Notes under the pieces: model-generated | The model's database searches: none | Seen by the model: only the letters and a program-made list of their open reading frames with translations | What the model was told of the DNA's origin: nothing | Shown: piece after piece, positions 1 through 9,506 of the stretch | Layout of the letters: every line of letters starts with the position of its first letter | Position numbering within the stretch: the first letter of the stretch is position 1 | Assembly: GCA_023379385.1 (NCBI GenBank) | Contig: JAMCUS010000008.1 | Span: 1 to 56,727, forward strand | Direction of reading: 5' to 3' | Length of the DNA: 56,727 nucleotides | Source: Thermoplasmatota archaeon | GTDB taxonomy: Archaea > Thermoplasmatota > Thermoplasmata > Lutacidiplasmatales > JAMCUS01 | Made by a program: the position numbers and the translations under genes

Positions 1-215
1 GTTGCGGAGCTATCGTCAAGAAGGATCTATCTATAAGAATCCACATGTGTAATAACTGCGGATTAGTAATGGATCGGGATCTTAACGCTGCTCTGAACAT
101 AAGAGAGAAGTACATACGGCATGTGTGAAACTCTGTAAAAATGCCTGTGGATGTTCTGACCTCTACTCATCTAAATGAGCAAGCTGGAACGATGAATCAG
201 GAAGAAATCATTTAA
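1..215 (+). pseudogene. tnpB: TnpB (IS605/IS1341-type nuclease), 3' end only, with premature stop
   Basis: This is the C-terminal end of an RNA-guided TnpB nuclease; the rest lies outside the window. The frame starting at base 3 reads the second half of the zinc ribbon (C-x2-C-G) and the catalytic RDLNAALNI motif. It matches the copy at 33.5-34.7 kb almost residue for residue. A TGA at 126-128 replaces the TGG (Trp) codon of that copy and removes the last 29 or so residues, although the frame beyond stays open to a TAA at 213-215. The catalytic Asp lies before the stop, so a slightly shortened protein could still be made. I call it a decayed copy. Confidence 0.85.
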
Positions 216-230
216 TTTTGTCCCAATGCA
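1..230 (+). mobile_element. Right end of a TnpB-carrying transposable element
   Basis: The sequence at 213-230 matches the right terminus of the element at 33.4-34.7 kb (a TAATTT-GTCCCAA-GCA pattern with two or so changes). Similarity to that copy stops right after the GCA at 228-230, which I take as the element boundary. The promoter of the acyl-CoA synthetase gene therefore begins directly outside the element. The left end is not in the window. Confidence 0.7.
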
Positions 231-289
231 TAATGAGACTTTAGTGTTTTATACTTGTATCGTATAAGTCTACGTCGAATGGTGATATC

Positions 290-2401
290 GTGATTGATAA
301 TTCAAATATTAAGCCTCTTTTTGAACCTAATAGCATCGCAATCATAGGAGCATCTAACAGAGATGACAGTGTTGGTGGGATAATAATATCCAATGTCCTG
401 AAGAGCCATTTTAGAGGTGTTGTGTATCCTGTAAATCCATCCTCTAAAAGTGTGTTTGGTGTTAAATGCTATGCTAACGTTATGGATATAGATGATGTTA
501 TTGATCTTGCAGTTATTATTGTACCTGCGGTTGCAGTTCCGTTAGTAATGGAACAGTGTGGCAAGAAAGGCGTGAAGGCAGCAATTATAATTTCGGCTGG
601 TTTTAAGGAAGTGGGAGAAAAGGGTGCCGTACTTGAGGAGCAGGTTGTAAATATAGCTCGTAAATATGGTGTAAGGATAATAGGACCAAACTGCTTTGGT
701 ATAATCAACACATCTACGTCAATTTCTATGAATACAACCTTTTCATCTACAATGCCTATTAAAGGAAATGTATCATTCGTATCTCAGAGTGGAGCTCTGT
801 GTGAGGGCATTCTAGATTATGCTAGATATGAAAAAATTGGATTTTCTAAATTCATAAGCGTAGGAAACAGGGCAGATGTAACAGAAGCTGAAATTCTGAA
901 CTATCTTGAACGTGACGAAGAAACAGATGTTATTATTATGTATATTGAAAGTCTCAGTCAACCTCAGAAATTCCTTGCTGAAGCTGTAAGGGTAACGGAA
1001 CAGAAACCAATAATAGCTATAAAATCAGGAGCTACCACCGTTGGTGCACGAGCGACAGTATCGCACACAGGATCTATGGCTGGTTCTGACGAGGTATACG
1101 AAGGTATTTTTGAGCAGGCAGGCATCATAAGAGTGAATTCGGTTCATGAGCTATTCAAAGCGGCAAAGATCTATTCTAAAAAGATATCTATTAATGGCAA
1201 CGGAGTGGCAATATTGACAAACTCTGGTGGTCCCGGCGTAATGGCTGCTGATGCTGCATCGAGATATGGTCTTAATTTACCATTCATAGACGGTGTTCTC
1301 CTTAACAAACTGAAGGGCATATTACCTCCAAGTTCTGGATTTCACAATCCAGTTGATGTTCTCGGTGACGCAGATGTTGGCAGGTATGACAGCGCCATGA
1401 ACACCCTGCTTGAAAGTGATCAATTTGCAGGACTTATAAATATCATAACACCTGTTGGTGGTATCGATGTAAATGAAGCGATTAAAAAAATGCATGAAGC
1501 CATAAACAAGTACAAAAAACCGATGGTCACATGTCTGTTTGGGCTATCTGACCTTAGTGAAGAAAATGCACTTCTTGATAGCTATAACATACCACACTTT
1601 GAATTCCCGGAGGATGCAAGCTGGACTCTTTCTCTCGTATATAAAAACTATCTGTGGAGAAAGAGGAAGGTAACAGACATCAAAAAATATACCGATGTTG
1701 ACCCTGAAAAGGTCAGAAAGATAATTGAAAACGCCAAAAATAATAAAAAAAATATGCTGAGCATTACGGAAGCATATGAGGTATTGAAGGCATACAATAT
1801 ATCTGTTCCATCAAGTATCATGGTGCGCGATAAAGAAGACCTTGTAGCACACATAAAAGAGATAAAATATCCGTCAGTTATGAAGGTGGTCAGCAGAAAC
1901 GTTGTGCATAAATTTGATGTAGGTGGTGTAATAGTAGATATAAAAAATGAACAGCAACTAATGGATGGATACGATAAAATTATAGAGAATGTAAAATCCA
2001 AAATTCCAGATGCTGTTATTGATGGAATAACAGTAGAGGAATTCATACCTGATGGCAAGGAAACAATCATAGGAATGGTGAGGGATCCCTCTTTTGGATC
2101 TATTCTTATGTTTGGCCTTGGTGGTATATACGTTGAAGCACTTCATGACGTATCATTCAGACTTGCGCCTATACGCGAGCTATCCGCCGATCATATGGTA
2201 AGCTCTATCAGGGCATTCAAACTTCTTACAGGAGTAAGAGGAGAAAAAAAAACAGATCTACAATCAATATCTGATGTACTTAAAAGGGTTTCTCAGCTGG
2301 TAACAGATGTTCAGGAAATAAAGGAATTAGATATAAATCCACTTATAGCCAGGACAGAAGGAAATGGATCAATTGCTGTTGACGTACGAATTGTAATATG
2401 A
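290..2401 (+). CDS. Acetate/acyl-CoA ligase (ADP-forming), fused alpha-beta subunits
   Basis: This enzyme converts acyl-CoA, ADP and phosphate to the acid, CoA and ATP, and gives substrate-level ATP at the end of sugar or amino-acid breakdown in archaea. Seen in the 703 residues: an N-terminal CoA-binding Rossmann domain (AIIGASNRDDSVGG near residue 18), two ligase-CoA domains with the phosphorylated histidine in TVSHTGSMAGSD (His259), and a C-terminal ATP-grasp domain from about residue 475 with the second histidine motif VHKFDVGGV. In many relatives the two halves are separate subunits; here they are fused. The start is GTG after a GGTGAT binding site at 281-286. A transposon end lies 60 bases upstream. 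Acyl specificity cannot be read from the sequence. Confidence 0.93.
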   Translation: MIDNSNIKPLFEPNSIAIIGASNRDDSVGGIIISNVLKSHFRGVVYPVNPSSKSVFGVKCYANVMDIDDVIDLAVIIVPAVAVPLVMEQCGKKGVKAAIIISAGFKEVGEKGAVLEEQVVNIARKYGVRIIGPNCFGIINTSTSISMNTTFSSTMPIKGNVSFVSQSGALCEGILDYARYEKIGFSKFISVGNRADVTEAEILNYLERDEETDVIIMYIESLSQPQKFLAEAVRVTEQKPIIAIKSGATTVGARATVSHTGSMAGSDEVYEGIFEQAGIIRVNSVHELFKAAKIYSKKISINGNGVAILTNSGGPGVMAADAASRYGLNLPFIDGVLLNKLKGILPPSSGFHNPVDVLGDADVGRYDSAMNTLLESDQFAGLINIITPVGGIDVNEAIKKMHEAINKYKKPMVTCLFGLSDLSEENALLDSYNIPHFEFPEDASWTLSLVYKNYLWRKRKVTDIKKYTDVDPEKVRKIIENAKNNKKNMLSITEAYEVLKAYNISVPSSIMVRDKEDLVAHIKEIKYPSVMKVVSRNVVHKFDVGGVIVDIKNEQQLMDGYDKIIENVKSKIPDAVIDGITVEEFIPDGKETIIGMVRDPSFGSILMFGLGGIYVEALHDVSFRLAPIRELSADHMVSSIRAFKLLTGVRGEKKTDLQSISDVLKRVSQLVTDVQEIKELDINPLIARTEGNGSIAVDVRIVI

Positions 2402-2599
2402 TCCATTATATTATAGTCCGTGACATAACCATCTATCCTTATATTTATTCATAATATGTAATATTATATCAAACGCTATAATGCGACATGCAGGTAATAT
2501 ACGGCATGTGCATGTTCATTAAACTTCGCAATACAGCATCTGTTTATCATTAGAATTTGACTATAAATTTATTCAATTCATAGAAACATAGATATTATA

Positions 2600-2636
2600 C
2601 TTATATATTCTTATATTGTATTCTAGTTGTCGGAGG
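2600..2636 (+). promoter_or_regulatory. TATA box and ribosome binding site for the coiled-coil/giant-protein gene pair
   Basis: An AT-rich TATA-like element (CTTATATATT) at 2600-2609 lies about 25 bases before the expected transcription start. A strong GGAGG binding site at 2632-2636 precedes the ATG at 2644. The next gene begins only 37 to 40 bases after this one ends, so this is probably the promoter for both. Confidence 0.5.
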
Positions 2637-2643
2637 CAATAAA

Positions 2644-3564
2644 ATGAGCGAAGATTCTAATAAAATTGGAAATGAGCAGTCAATATACGATGTATTAAAC
2701 AGCTACGTATCTAAATTAAGGGACCAGGAAAAAAGTATTGCTGATAAAAATAAAGAACTTAATGATAAAAATAGAGAACTTGCAGAAAAGGATGAAAAAC
2801 TCAGAGCTATGGAGATTAAACTGAAAGAGGAACTTGGAAAGGTTGAAGAAAGAGAAAAGAGATTAAACGCATCAGAAGAAAAGGTAAGAAACAGGGAGTC
2901 AGAGATTGCCATAAAGGAAAGCGATCTTAAAAAGAAAATCGAAGAATCAGAGAAGGTTAAACATGATGTCTCTGTAAAAATTGGAACGCTTACTGTGATA
3001 GAGGGAGATATTAATAAACTGCTTGAGGCACTTAAACAGAAGGAACAGGAGATTGTCAATAAAATCACAGATATAGAAGCCAGGGGAGACAGCATTGCTA
3101 CGCTCATACTCAAACTCAGAGACATTGTGGAAAAAGAGGAGGATAAAAATAAAAAAATAGACACTATCCTGAATGAGTATAAATCCGTCCTTGATAGCCA
3201 CAAATCATCAATAAATGAGATTGACGGTTTACATGCAAAAGCATCTGAATTGGTAAAGAATCTAAAAAATGTAGAAACCACATTCTCTAAGTTCCATGAC
3301 GATAGTTCAAAGGTTATGACAGAGTTTAAAGAGAAACTTGCAGGATTATCCACAACCTCCTTACAACATAAAGAAACTGGGTCAGGTGTGATAAGTACGC
3401 CAGAATCTAATGTTACAGAGATTCCTGAAAAAACAGTACAAGAGACAGTACAGGCAGCAAATAATGGAGAGCCAGATGAATTTCCATGCCCAAAATGCGG
3501 TACAATGCTCACAACTGGTTCTGTGATGTGTTATGCCTGTGGTGCCGAGATAAACGATAAGTGA
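2644..3564 (+). CDS. Coiled-coil protein with C-terminal zinc ribbon
   Basis: I do not recognise a named family. The 306 residues consist of a short head, then a long, highly charged Lys/Glu-rich helix from about residue 25 to 230 with clear heptad character (ELNDKNRELAEKDEKL and similar), then a low-complexity Ser/Thr/Glu linker. A two-knuckle zinc ribbon ends the chain (CPKCG...CYACG, residues 282-300). There is no signal peptide or membrane segment, so it should be cytoplasmic. Start: ATG eight bases after a GGAGG site. The giant repeat protein follows within 40 bases on the same strand. A shared operon and two zinc-tipped, rod-like proteins suggest a structural or scaffolding pair; that is inference. 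Confidence 0.8.
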   Translation: MSEDSNKIGNEQSIYDVLNSYVSKLRDQEKSIADKNKELNDKNRELAEKDEKLRAMEIKLKEELGKVEEREKRLNASEEKVRNRESEIAIKESDLKKKIEESEKVKHDVSVKIGTLTVIEGDINKLLEALKQKEQEIVNKITDIEARGDSIATLILKLRDIVEKEEDKNKKIDTILNEYKSVLDSHKSSINEIDGLHAKASELVKNLKNVETTFSKFHDDSSKVMTEFKEKLAGLSTTSLQHKETGSGVISTPESNVTEIPEKTVQETVQAANNGEPDEFPCPKCGTMLTTGSVMCYACGAEINDK

Positions 3565-3604
3565 TTGATCTGAATATAATTAATAACAGTAAAGGTGGGG
3601 ATTG

Positions 3605-6600
3605 GTGGGAGCTAGTTATTTCAAAACAATTGGATTGCAGAAGCAGTTAGAAGAAAAAGCAAAACAGATATCTCAACAGAAGACGGAAGCCACTACAGTT
3701 CTTGAAAAGCTAGATGGACTTATAAAAAAAGCAAATTCTATAAATTTTGATTTAAGGGACATTGCAGATAAATATAAAGAACTTAAAACAAAATATGATA
3801 AGGGAGAATATAAAGAGACAATAGACGGATGTAACGAACTTATGCAGCTTATTGAAGTAAGGTACAAAGAGGGATATGAACATATAAGCAGTGTTATAAA
3901 CGACCTCACAAACCAGTATAAGGATATTGGTATTTTAAAGGTAGATAAGAAGGATGCAGAAACCCTGTGGAATAATGGATTGTGGTATGAAGCTACGGTT
4001 GCAATATCGGAAATACACAACAGAATTATTTCTGAAATCAAAAGTAGTGTTCAGAATATTGTTGATCAGATAAAGGGAGCTATCTCAGAGAAAAATGAAT
4101 CTGATGTTGTGAGGCCTAATCAGCTTATAGATAAGATCGAAGCGTATCTTAATGAAGATAGGATATCTAACGCAATTGAAGTTTTAGACGAACTTTATAA
4201 TTTTGCATATAGAGATGAGTTAAATCAAATAAAAAATTACAAAGATAATATCAATAATCTCATATCTATAAAAAAAGAGATGGGGGATACAGACGGTGTA
4301 TATGAACTTGCGGATTTTTCATCTGGTAAATATGCAACACCTACAATATTATTAAAAGAACTGTATGATACATACGACATAATCCAGAAAGAAATTTACA
4401 GTTACGTAAAGAGAAGATTGGACGATCTGAACAGTAAATACGAAATGGCAGTACATGATGGAATAGATTGCGAACTTGCAGCGATGTCTATCAAAAAAGC
4501 AAATCAGATGCTACTAAATAATGATTTTATAGGAATATCCCCACAATTAAAAACAGGATTTAAAGATGTCAGAGATCAGGTAACCAAAAGATTCGCCATA
4601 GAAATGGAAAAGCTCAAGCCAGATATGATAACTGCTAAAAAGATAGGTATTAATCTGGATGAAATAATAAAAATATTAGAAGAGGGGAGAACACTCCTAC
4701 AGAAAGAGGAATTTTCTTCAGCTTTGGAAAAAGTCAATATAGTGAGGGTAAGGTTAAGGGAGATGTTATCCAAGGTTAAGAATATAAAGGAACAATTAGA
4801 CGAAGTGGAGGGGGTTGTATCATCTCTGAAGTCACTGGGCATAGGCATAATGGACACAGTACAGCTTCTTGATGAATCTGTGAAAGCCATAAATCAGGCA
4901 AATTTAGTTCTTGCAGAATCCTTATTGAAAAAAACCAAGGATATTGCGTGGTCAAAAGCAGAAGAAAAAATTGTATCTGTAATGGAGGATGCACAGAATA
5001 TAGAGAAGGATGCAAAACAGCTTGGTGCCAATACGGATCTCATAACAGAACAGATTCATGATCTTACGGTTCTCATTAAGGAAAAGAATATAAGAAAAGC
5101 AATTCTTGTTGCAAGAGGTTTAAAAATAGAATCTAAAGAGGTTCTTAAACGATATATTTCTTCTTTAATAGCAGAAGTGGAGAATAGCATTACAAAGAAC
5201 GGCGAGCACATAAAATCAGAATGGATGGAGAGTATTCAAAAATCAAAAGCAGCTTTTGAAAAAGGAGACTATTCAAAAGCGGTGGATATAGTCAAAATTT
5301 TAAAAAAAGAATTAGAAGATATGTATAAGACGCGGGATAAAGATTTTATAGAGTATCTTGCAGAGATGATAGCATATACCAAATCAATCAATATGGACAC
5401 CTCTTTTTTTGATAACAGTCTGAAGCAGGTAAAGGAGATGTATGCAAGAGGCATGTATATCAACGCACATGACAATGGAGTTGATCTTAAATCAAAAATT
5501 CATAAAGGCATATCCAGGTATATAGGCAAAGAATTCACAATCGCAAAACTTGCCGTTATAGAAGCAAAAAAGGTAGGTGTAGACGTAAGTAAATTTAAAA
5601 GGGATCTCGAATCGGTTCAGCAAATTACAGAAAAAGGCGATTACAAAAACGCAATAAATGTCATAAATAGTGTTAAGGAAGAGGCTACAGCTGCAAGGGA
5701 TTACAATCAGAAGGCTATTGCAGAAATATCTAAAGCAGCCAACATAATTTCCGAAGTCAAAACATATGGTATAAATGTGCAGGCATATATAGCTAAACTT
5801 TATGAGGCAAAGGATTATTTTGATAAGAATACGTATGAACAGAGCATAAAAGTTGCCAACGAGATTTATGATGAGTGTATAAAATCTTTGAAGGAGTATA
5901 AGGTTACATCGAAGATGAATGGGCTGGAGGAGAAGATCAGAGAAATAAGCAGATATGGATTTGATGAGGGGCATATTGTTGCAATAATGAATGAAGCTCA
6001 TAAGCTCATTGAAAATAATGATTACACAGGTGCATTGTCAACAATTGAATGGGGGGAGCAGGAAGCAACGCAACTGATAAAGGATGGCTTTGAACTCAAG
6101 ATTTCAGCACTGGAAAAAGAGATCACTAATGCTAAAAATCTTGGCATTTATATAGGGGATATAGAGGACAACGTAAAAAATGCACGTATAGCGATGGACT
6201 CAGGCTTATATTCACGTGTAATGGAGATAATAATCGCAGATGAGAACAGATTGAGAGAAACAATAACAGAATTTGAAATGGCGACCAACGAATTGAAGAA
6301 AGCTAGAGAGATTATCAACAGTGCAGAAGCTATAAGAGTAGATGTAAACGCTGCAAAAACGACAATTCTCAAAATAAATGAACTTATAAGAAATCACATG
6401 TATGCCGAAGCCATTCAAAATGCCGAATTCACCATAGATATCGTGAAAAAACAGGCTATATCGTATGTGAATACGGTTATAGTATCCATGAATAACACCA
6501 TAATGAAAGCTAAAACTACAGGAAGAAATACCATGTTATCCGAGAACTTACAATCAAGAGCGATTGCATCACTGAACAAAGGGGATTACATGGAGGCTTT

Positions 6601-8224
6601 CAATTACGCTATGAGATGCGAAGGTGAACTGGAAAAGGTAGAACTCCAGTATACAACGGCTTCCAGTAGTGTTGCCATGTCTGACGCAAAGGTGACTGAA
6701 CTGGAAAAAAATGGTTTTGTGTTAAAGGATGCAAGAGCATTAATAGACAAAGCAAAGGTAACTTTAATGAAAGGGGATTACGTTAGTGCACTTGATTATG
6801 CAATACAGGTGGGGGATAATCTCAACTTTGTTATAGAAATTGCAAAGCAGGCTGCCGTTATGTTTCAAAATGTTAGGGAAAGGATATCTTACGTATATAA
6901 AATAGGCGCAGATGTTACAGATATAACAGCAATATTCAATAAGGCCAAAACTGCAATGGATAAAGGGGAGTATCAGGAGGTTATAGATGTATGCAGGGAA
7001 GCTACGGAGAGTATGACCGTCTCCATAAATAAATTCATAGCCAGTATAGAGGAAAATATAAATGATATGCTGGCAATAACGGATAAACTGGGAGTGGATT
7101 ATTCGCCTGCAAAACAGCTATATATAGAAGCCAAGAGTTCCGTCACCACCCAGGATTTTGAAAAGGTTGTTGAAACGCTGAACATTGCAAAGGAGAGACT
7201 TGAAGTTATATTGAAAGATAGATTCAATACAGAAATGCAGAAGTTAAGGGATAAATCAAATAGATTAAAGAACGAAGGTATAGAGGTAGAGGAGATAGAG
7301 AATGAGATATCCAAAATTTCCGATATGATAGAGGAAAATAAATTTCACGAACTTATAGATTTAACAAAATCACTTGAATACAGAATAGATAAGGCAGAAG
7401 AGGAGACAATAAAGAGTAATTTGAACATGTTTGAGAAAGCAATAATATTTACGGAAAATACAGGTGTGGATACAACAGAATTCATGGAATTTCTCATGCA
7501 ATATAAGTCAAACAATACAGCCAGATCATTTGATGGTTTATTACCCATGATTAAAAGTTCTATGAATAAACTGAATGAAACAATTAGAGATATTGTAAAA
7601 GATAAATTGAATGAATTTAAAAGCGATATGGAAATGGCAAAGATGAAGGGAATTCCTGTAGCAGATACTGAAAAAAGTTATGCATTGGCTAAAACACTGA
7701 TGGATGAGAATAAGGTTGTGGAGGCATACGACGAAATTTCCAACGGGTTCAATATAATCACTAATGCATATAATCTTAAAAATCAGATCATGATGTTATC
7801 AATGCTTGCAGAGGAGACAATAAATAAAGCTAGAAGTGATAACAGAGATGTATCTGTGGCCATTGATATGATGGAGAAAGCTGCTAAACTTAGTTCAACC
7901 AATTATGAAGAAGCCGTTGAAATATTAAACAACATTTCTACATACATAAAAGACAACCCGGGCCCTGCAGAGGTGCATGGCAATACGGACAAAATGACTG
8001 AGTCCGCCAGCGTTGTTGCCCCACCTCAGTACACAGTTAAAACATCTGATGGAAATGGGCAGTGCTTTTATTGCAAAGGAAAATTGAAGGCAGGTATGAA
8101 AACGACAGTCTGCAATGCATGCAATACAGTATACCACGAAACCTGTGCAAATAGAATTCATACATGCATAGTCTGCAGCGGGAGTATATCACCTGTTAAT
8201 GAAAATAAAAACGATAAAAAGTAA
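3605..8224 (+). CDS. Giant helical-repeat protein with C-terminal C4HC3 zinc finger
   Basis: This protein of about 1540 residues belongs to no family I recognise. After a short coiled-coil start it is made of about 20 degenerate helical units of roughly 62-66 residues. Each has a pattern like AKKxGINxxEIxxxLxxAKxxLxxGDYxxAI, for example near AKKVGVDVSKF, VKTYGINVQAY and TDKLGVDYSPA. The repeated GDYxxAI half resembles TPR-type helix pairs. The last 55 residues hold a zinc finger with spacing C-x2-C-x12-C-x2-C-x4-H-x2-C-x6-C-x2-C (from residue 1487), which resembles PHD or variant RING fingers. There are no membrane segments. The start may be GTG 3605 (GGTGGGG site at 3594-3600) or TTG 3602. 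It follows the coiled-coil gene by about 40 bases. A long cytoplasmic rod or scaffold is a reasonable guess, not shown. Confidence 0.85.
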   Translation: MGASYFKTIGLQKQLEEKAKQISQQKTEATTVLEKLDGLIKKANSINFDLRDIADKYKELKTKYDKGEYKETIDGCNELMQLIEVRYKEGYEHISSVINDLTNQYKDIGILKVDKKDAETLWNNGLWYEATVAISEIHNRIISEIKSSVQNIVDQIKGAISEKNESDVVRPNQLIDKIEAYLNEDRISNAIEVLDELYNFAYRDELNQIKNYKDNINNLISIKKEMGDTDGVYELADFSSGKYATPTILLKELYDTYDIIQKEIYSYVKRRLDDLNSKYEMAVHDGIDCELAAMSIKKANQMLLNNDFIGISPQLKTGFKDVRDQVTKRFAIEMEKLKPDMITAKKIGINLDEIIKILEEGRTLLQKEEFSSALEKVNIVRVRLREMLSKVKNIKEQLDEVEGVVSSLKSLGIGIMDTVQLLDESVKAINQANLVLAESLLKKTKDIAWSKAEEKIVSVMEDAQNIEKDAKQLGANTDLITEQIHDLTVLIKEKNIRKAILVARGLKIESKEVLKRYISSLIAEVENSITKNGEHIKSEWMESIQKSKAAFEKGDYSKAVDIVKILKKELEDMYKTRDKDFIEYLAEMIAYTKSINMDTSFFDNSLKQVKEMYARGMYINAHDNGVDLKSKIHKGISRYIGKEFTIAKLAVIEAKKVGVDVSKFKRDLESVQQITEKGDYKNAINVINSVKEEATAARDYNQKAIAEISKAANIISEVKTYGINVQAYIAKLYEAKDYFDKNTYEQSIKVANEIYDECIKSLKEYKVTSKMNGLEEKIREISRYGFDEGHIVAIMNEAHKLIENNDYTGALSTIEWGEQEATQLIKDGFELKISALEKEITNAKNLGIYIGDIEDNVKNARIAMDSGLYSRVMEIIIADENRLRETITEFEMATNELKKAREIINSAEAIRVDVNAAKTTILKINELIRNHMYAEAIQNAEFTIDIVKKQAISYVNTVIVSMNNTIMKAKTTGRNTMLSENLQSRAIASLNKGDYMEAFNYAMRCEGELEKVELQYTTASSSVAMSDAKVTELEKNGFVLKDARALIDKAKVTLMKGDYVSALDYAIQVGDNLNFVIEIAKQAAVMFQNVRERISYVYKIGADVTDITAIFNKAKTAMDKGEYQEVIDVCREATESMTVSINKFIASIEENINDMLAITDKLGVDYSPAKQLYIEAKSSVTTQDFEKVVETLNIAKERLEVILKDRFNTEMQKLRDKSNRLKNEGIEVEEIENEISKISDMIEENKFHELIDLTKSLEYRIDKAEEETIKSNLNMFEKAIIFTENTGVDTTEFMEFLMQYKSNNTARSFDGLLPMIKSSMNKLNETIRDIVKDKLNEFKSDMEMAKMKGIPVADTEKSYALAKTLMDENKVVEAYDEISNGFNIITNAYNLKNQIMMLSMLAEETINKARSDNRDVSVAIDMMEKAAKLSSTNYEEAVEILNNISTYIKDNPGPAEVHGNTDKMTESASVVAPPQYTVKTSDGNGQCFYCKGKLKAGMKTTVCNACNTVYHETCANRIHTCIVCSGSISPVNENKNDKK

Positions 8225-8302
8225 TGCACATCTGGATAACACTATCGATGTAGAACGATATACCCATGAATCAACGGATAGAAGACGGATAACCCACTAT
8301 CT

Positions 8303-8686
8303 TTACTTCTTTTTAAATAGACCCAGGATTTTATCATATTCTATGTTGTGTTCTATGCCCTTATTATTAAGAAGCCCGCTAATCTTCTGTGTAACATTAA
8401 CAACATCCTGTGATTTTACATTTCTATAAAAATAAAACTCTATAACTTTATCGTCCTTGATAGGAAAAATAAATCTAACATTGCCAGGCTTATTGAAGCC
8501 CGCAGGCTTCTTATTGGACTTCAAATCAGACAGGCCCACATCCAGTTGCACAGTAGCTTCTTCAGTTGAGATGTCCTGATTGGTCTCCTTCATGTATATT
8601 TTATAAATGTCTTCATATACTGGATACAGATCCTTATAATCAATATGCGATATAATTATATGTCCACTTCTTGCTTTCATATACAT
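8303..8686 (-). CDS. Hypothetical protein, about 127 residues
   Basis: No family recognised. The product is small, soluble and lysine-rich. It has no signal peptide and no cysteine motif. It begins MYMKARSGHIIISHIDYKDLYP and ends in a basic FKKK tail. The first part could form a mixed beta-alpha fold, but no motif stands out. A TTTAAATAG TATA box on the minus strand (8702-8710) sits at the right distance for a leaderless transcript starting at ATG 8686 or 8680. It is convergent with the giant-protein gene. RadC lies upstream on the same strand but has its own promoter. Confidence 0.6.
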   Translation of the reverse strand: MYMKARSGHIIISHIDYKDLYPVYEDIYKIYMKETNQDISTEEATVQLDVGLSDLKSNKKPAGFNKPGNVRFIFPIKDDKVIEFYFYRNVKSQDVVNVTQKISGLLNNKGIEHNIEYDKILGLFKKK

Positions 8687-8813
8687 AACATCGACCAATT
8701 CCTATTTAAAAATTATCAATATGAACACAATTATATAAATCACTATCTAATATATTTGATGGTTTATTCATTATAGATAGTAGATAGACACATAAAATTA
8801 TGTATTAATACGA

Positions 8814-9506
8814 TTAAGCACTGGTTTTAGATATTATAGATGTATAACCAAAATCTGATATTATAAGATGGTCCACCACGGCTATGTCAAACAATTTACA
8901 TTGTTCGGCTAATTTTTTAGTAAAATTTATATCTTCCACACTTGGTTCAGGATCTCCGGATGGATGGTTATGGGCGATAATTATTTTCTCACTATCTAGC
9001 TGAAGTGCCTTCCTCAGTATATCCTTCATATTTATAAAAATATTTCCCCTTGAGCCAGAAGCTATTTTAACGATCTCTATAACGAGGTTATTTCCAGAGA
9101 GATAGATGGAATATAAATTTTCTCTATTTTTGCCATTGAATAACGGTTTCAATAGATAGTATGCTTCAATTGATTCATTGACATATTTTTTTGCAGATGT
9201 CTGTTGATGAAAAGAGATACGATTCGATATTTCTAATGACGCTAGAATTCTAGCAGCTTTTGTATACCCAATACCTCTGAATTTTATAAGTTCATCCACA
9301 TTAATATTGCGCAATTCACTTATGTTTGTATTATTCATAATTTTCAGTGCAAGATTTTTTGCGCACATTCCCGAGGTTCCCGAGCCTATAATAATTGAAA
9401 GTAATTCTTGAATGGATAGAGACTCTGCCCCATATTTAACCAATCGCTCAATTGGTCTTTCATTCGATGGTAGATCCTTCATTCGTACGATTGATTCCTT
9501 CAACAT
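8814..9506 (-). CDS. radC: RadC-like JAMM/MPN domain protein
   Basis: This 230-residue protein has the full RadC layout. An N-terminal UPF0758-like helix-hairpin-helix part (ERPIERLVKYGAESLS..., with FRGIGYTKAARILA near residue 75) is followed by a C-terminal JAMM metalloprotease-fold domain. The metal site HNHPSGDPEPSVEDI is intact. The name is historical: a role in DNA repair was withdrawn in E. coli, and the biochemical activity of the family is unsettled. RadC is widespread in bacteria and patchy in archaea, so transfer is possible. The gene appears leaderless, with a TATA-like TTTTTAATA about 28 bases before ATG 9506. Confidence 0.88.
   Translation of the reverse strand: MLKESIVRMKDLPSNERPIERLVKYGAESLSIQELLSIIIGSGTSGMCAKNLALKIMNNTNISELRNINVDELIKFRGIGYTKAARILASLEISNRISFHQQTSAKKYVNESIEAYYLLKPLFNGKNRENLYSIYLSGNNLVIEIVKIASGSRGNIFINMKDILRKALQLDSEKIIIAHNHPSGDPEPSVEDINFTKKLAEQCKLFDIAVVDHLIISDFGYTSIISKTSA

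Noticed and set aside
126-128. Possible recoding of TGA as Trp in TnpB
   Set aside because: All other genes in the window use TGA as stop and the second copy has a TAA at another place; decay is simpler.
2703-3512. Long open frame on the minus strand inside the coiled-coil gene
   Set aside because: It mirrors the charged repetitive codons of the real gene, gives a Ser/Phe-rich nonsense protein and has no start signals.
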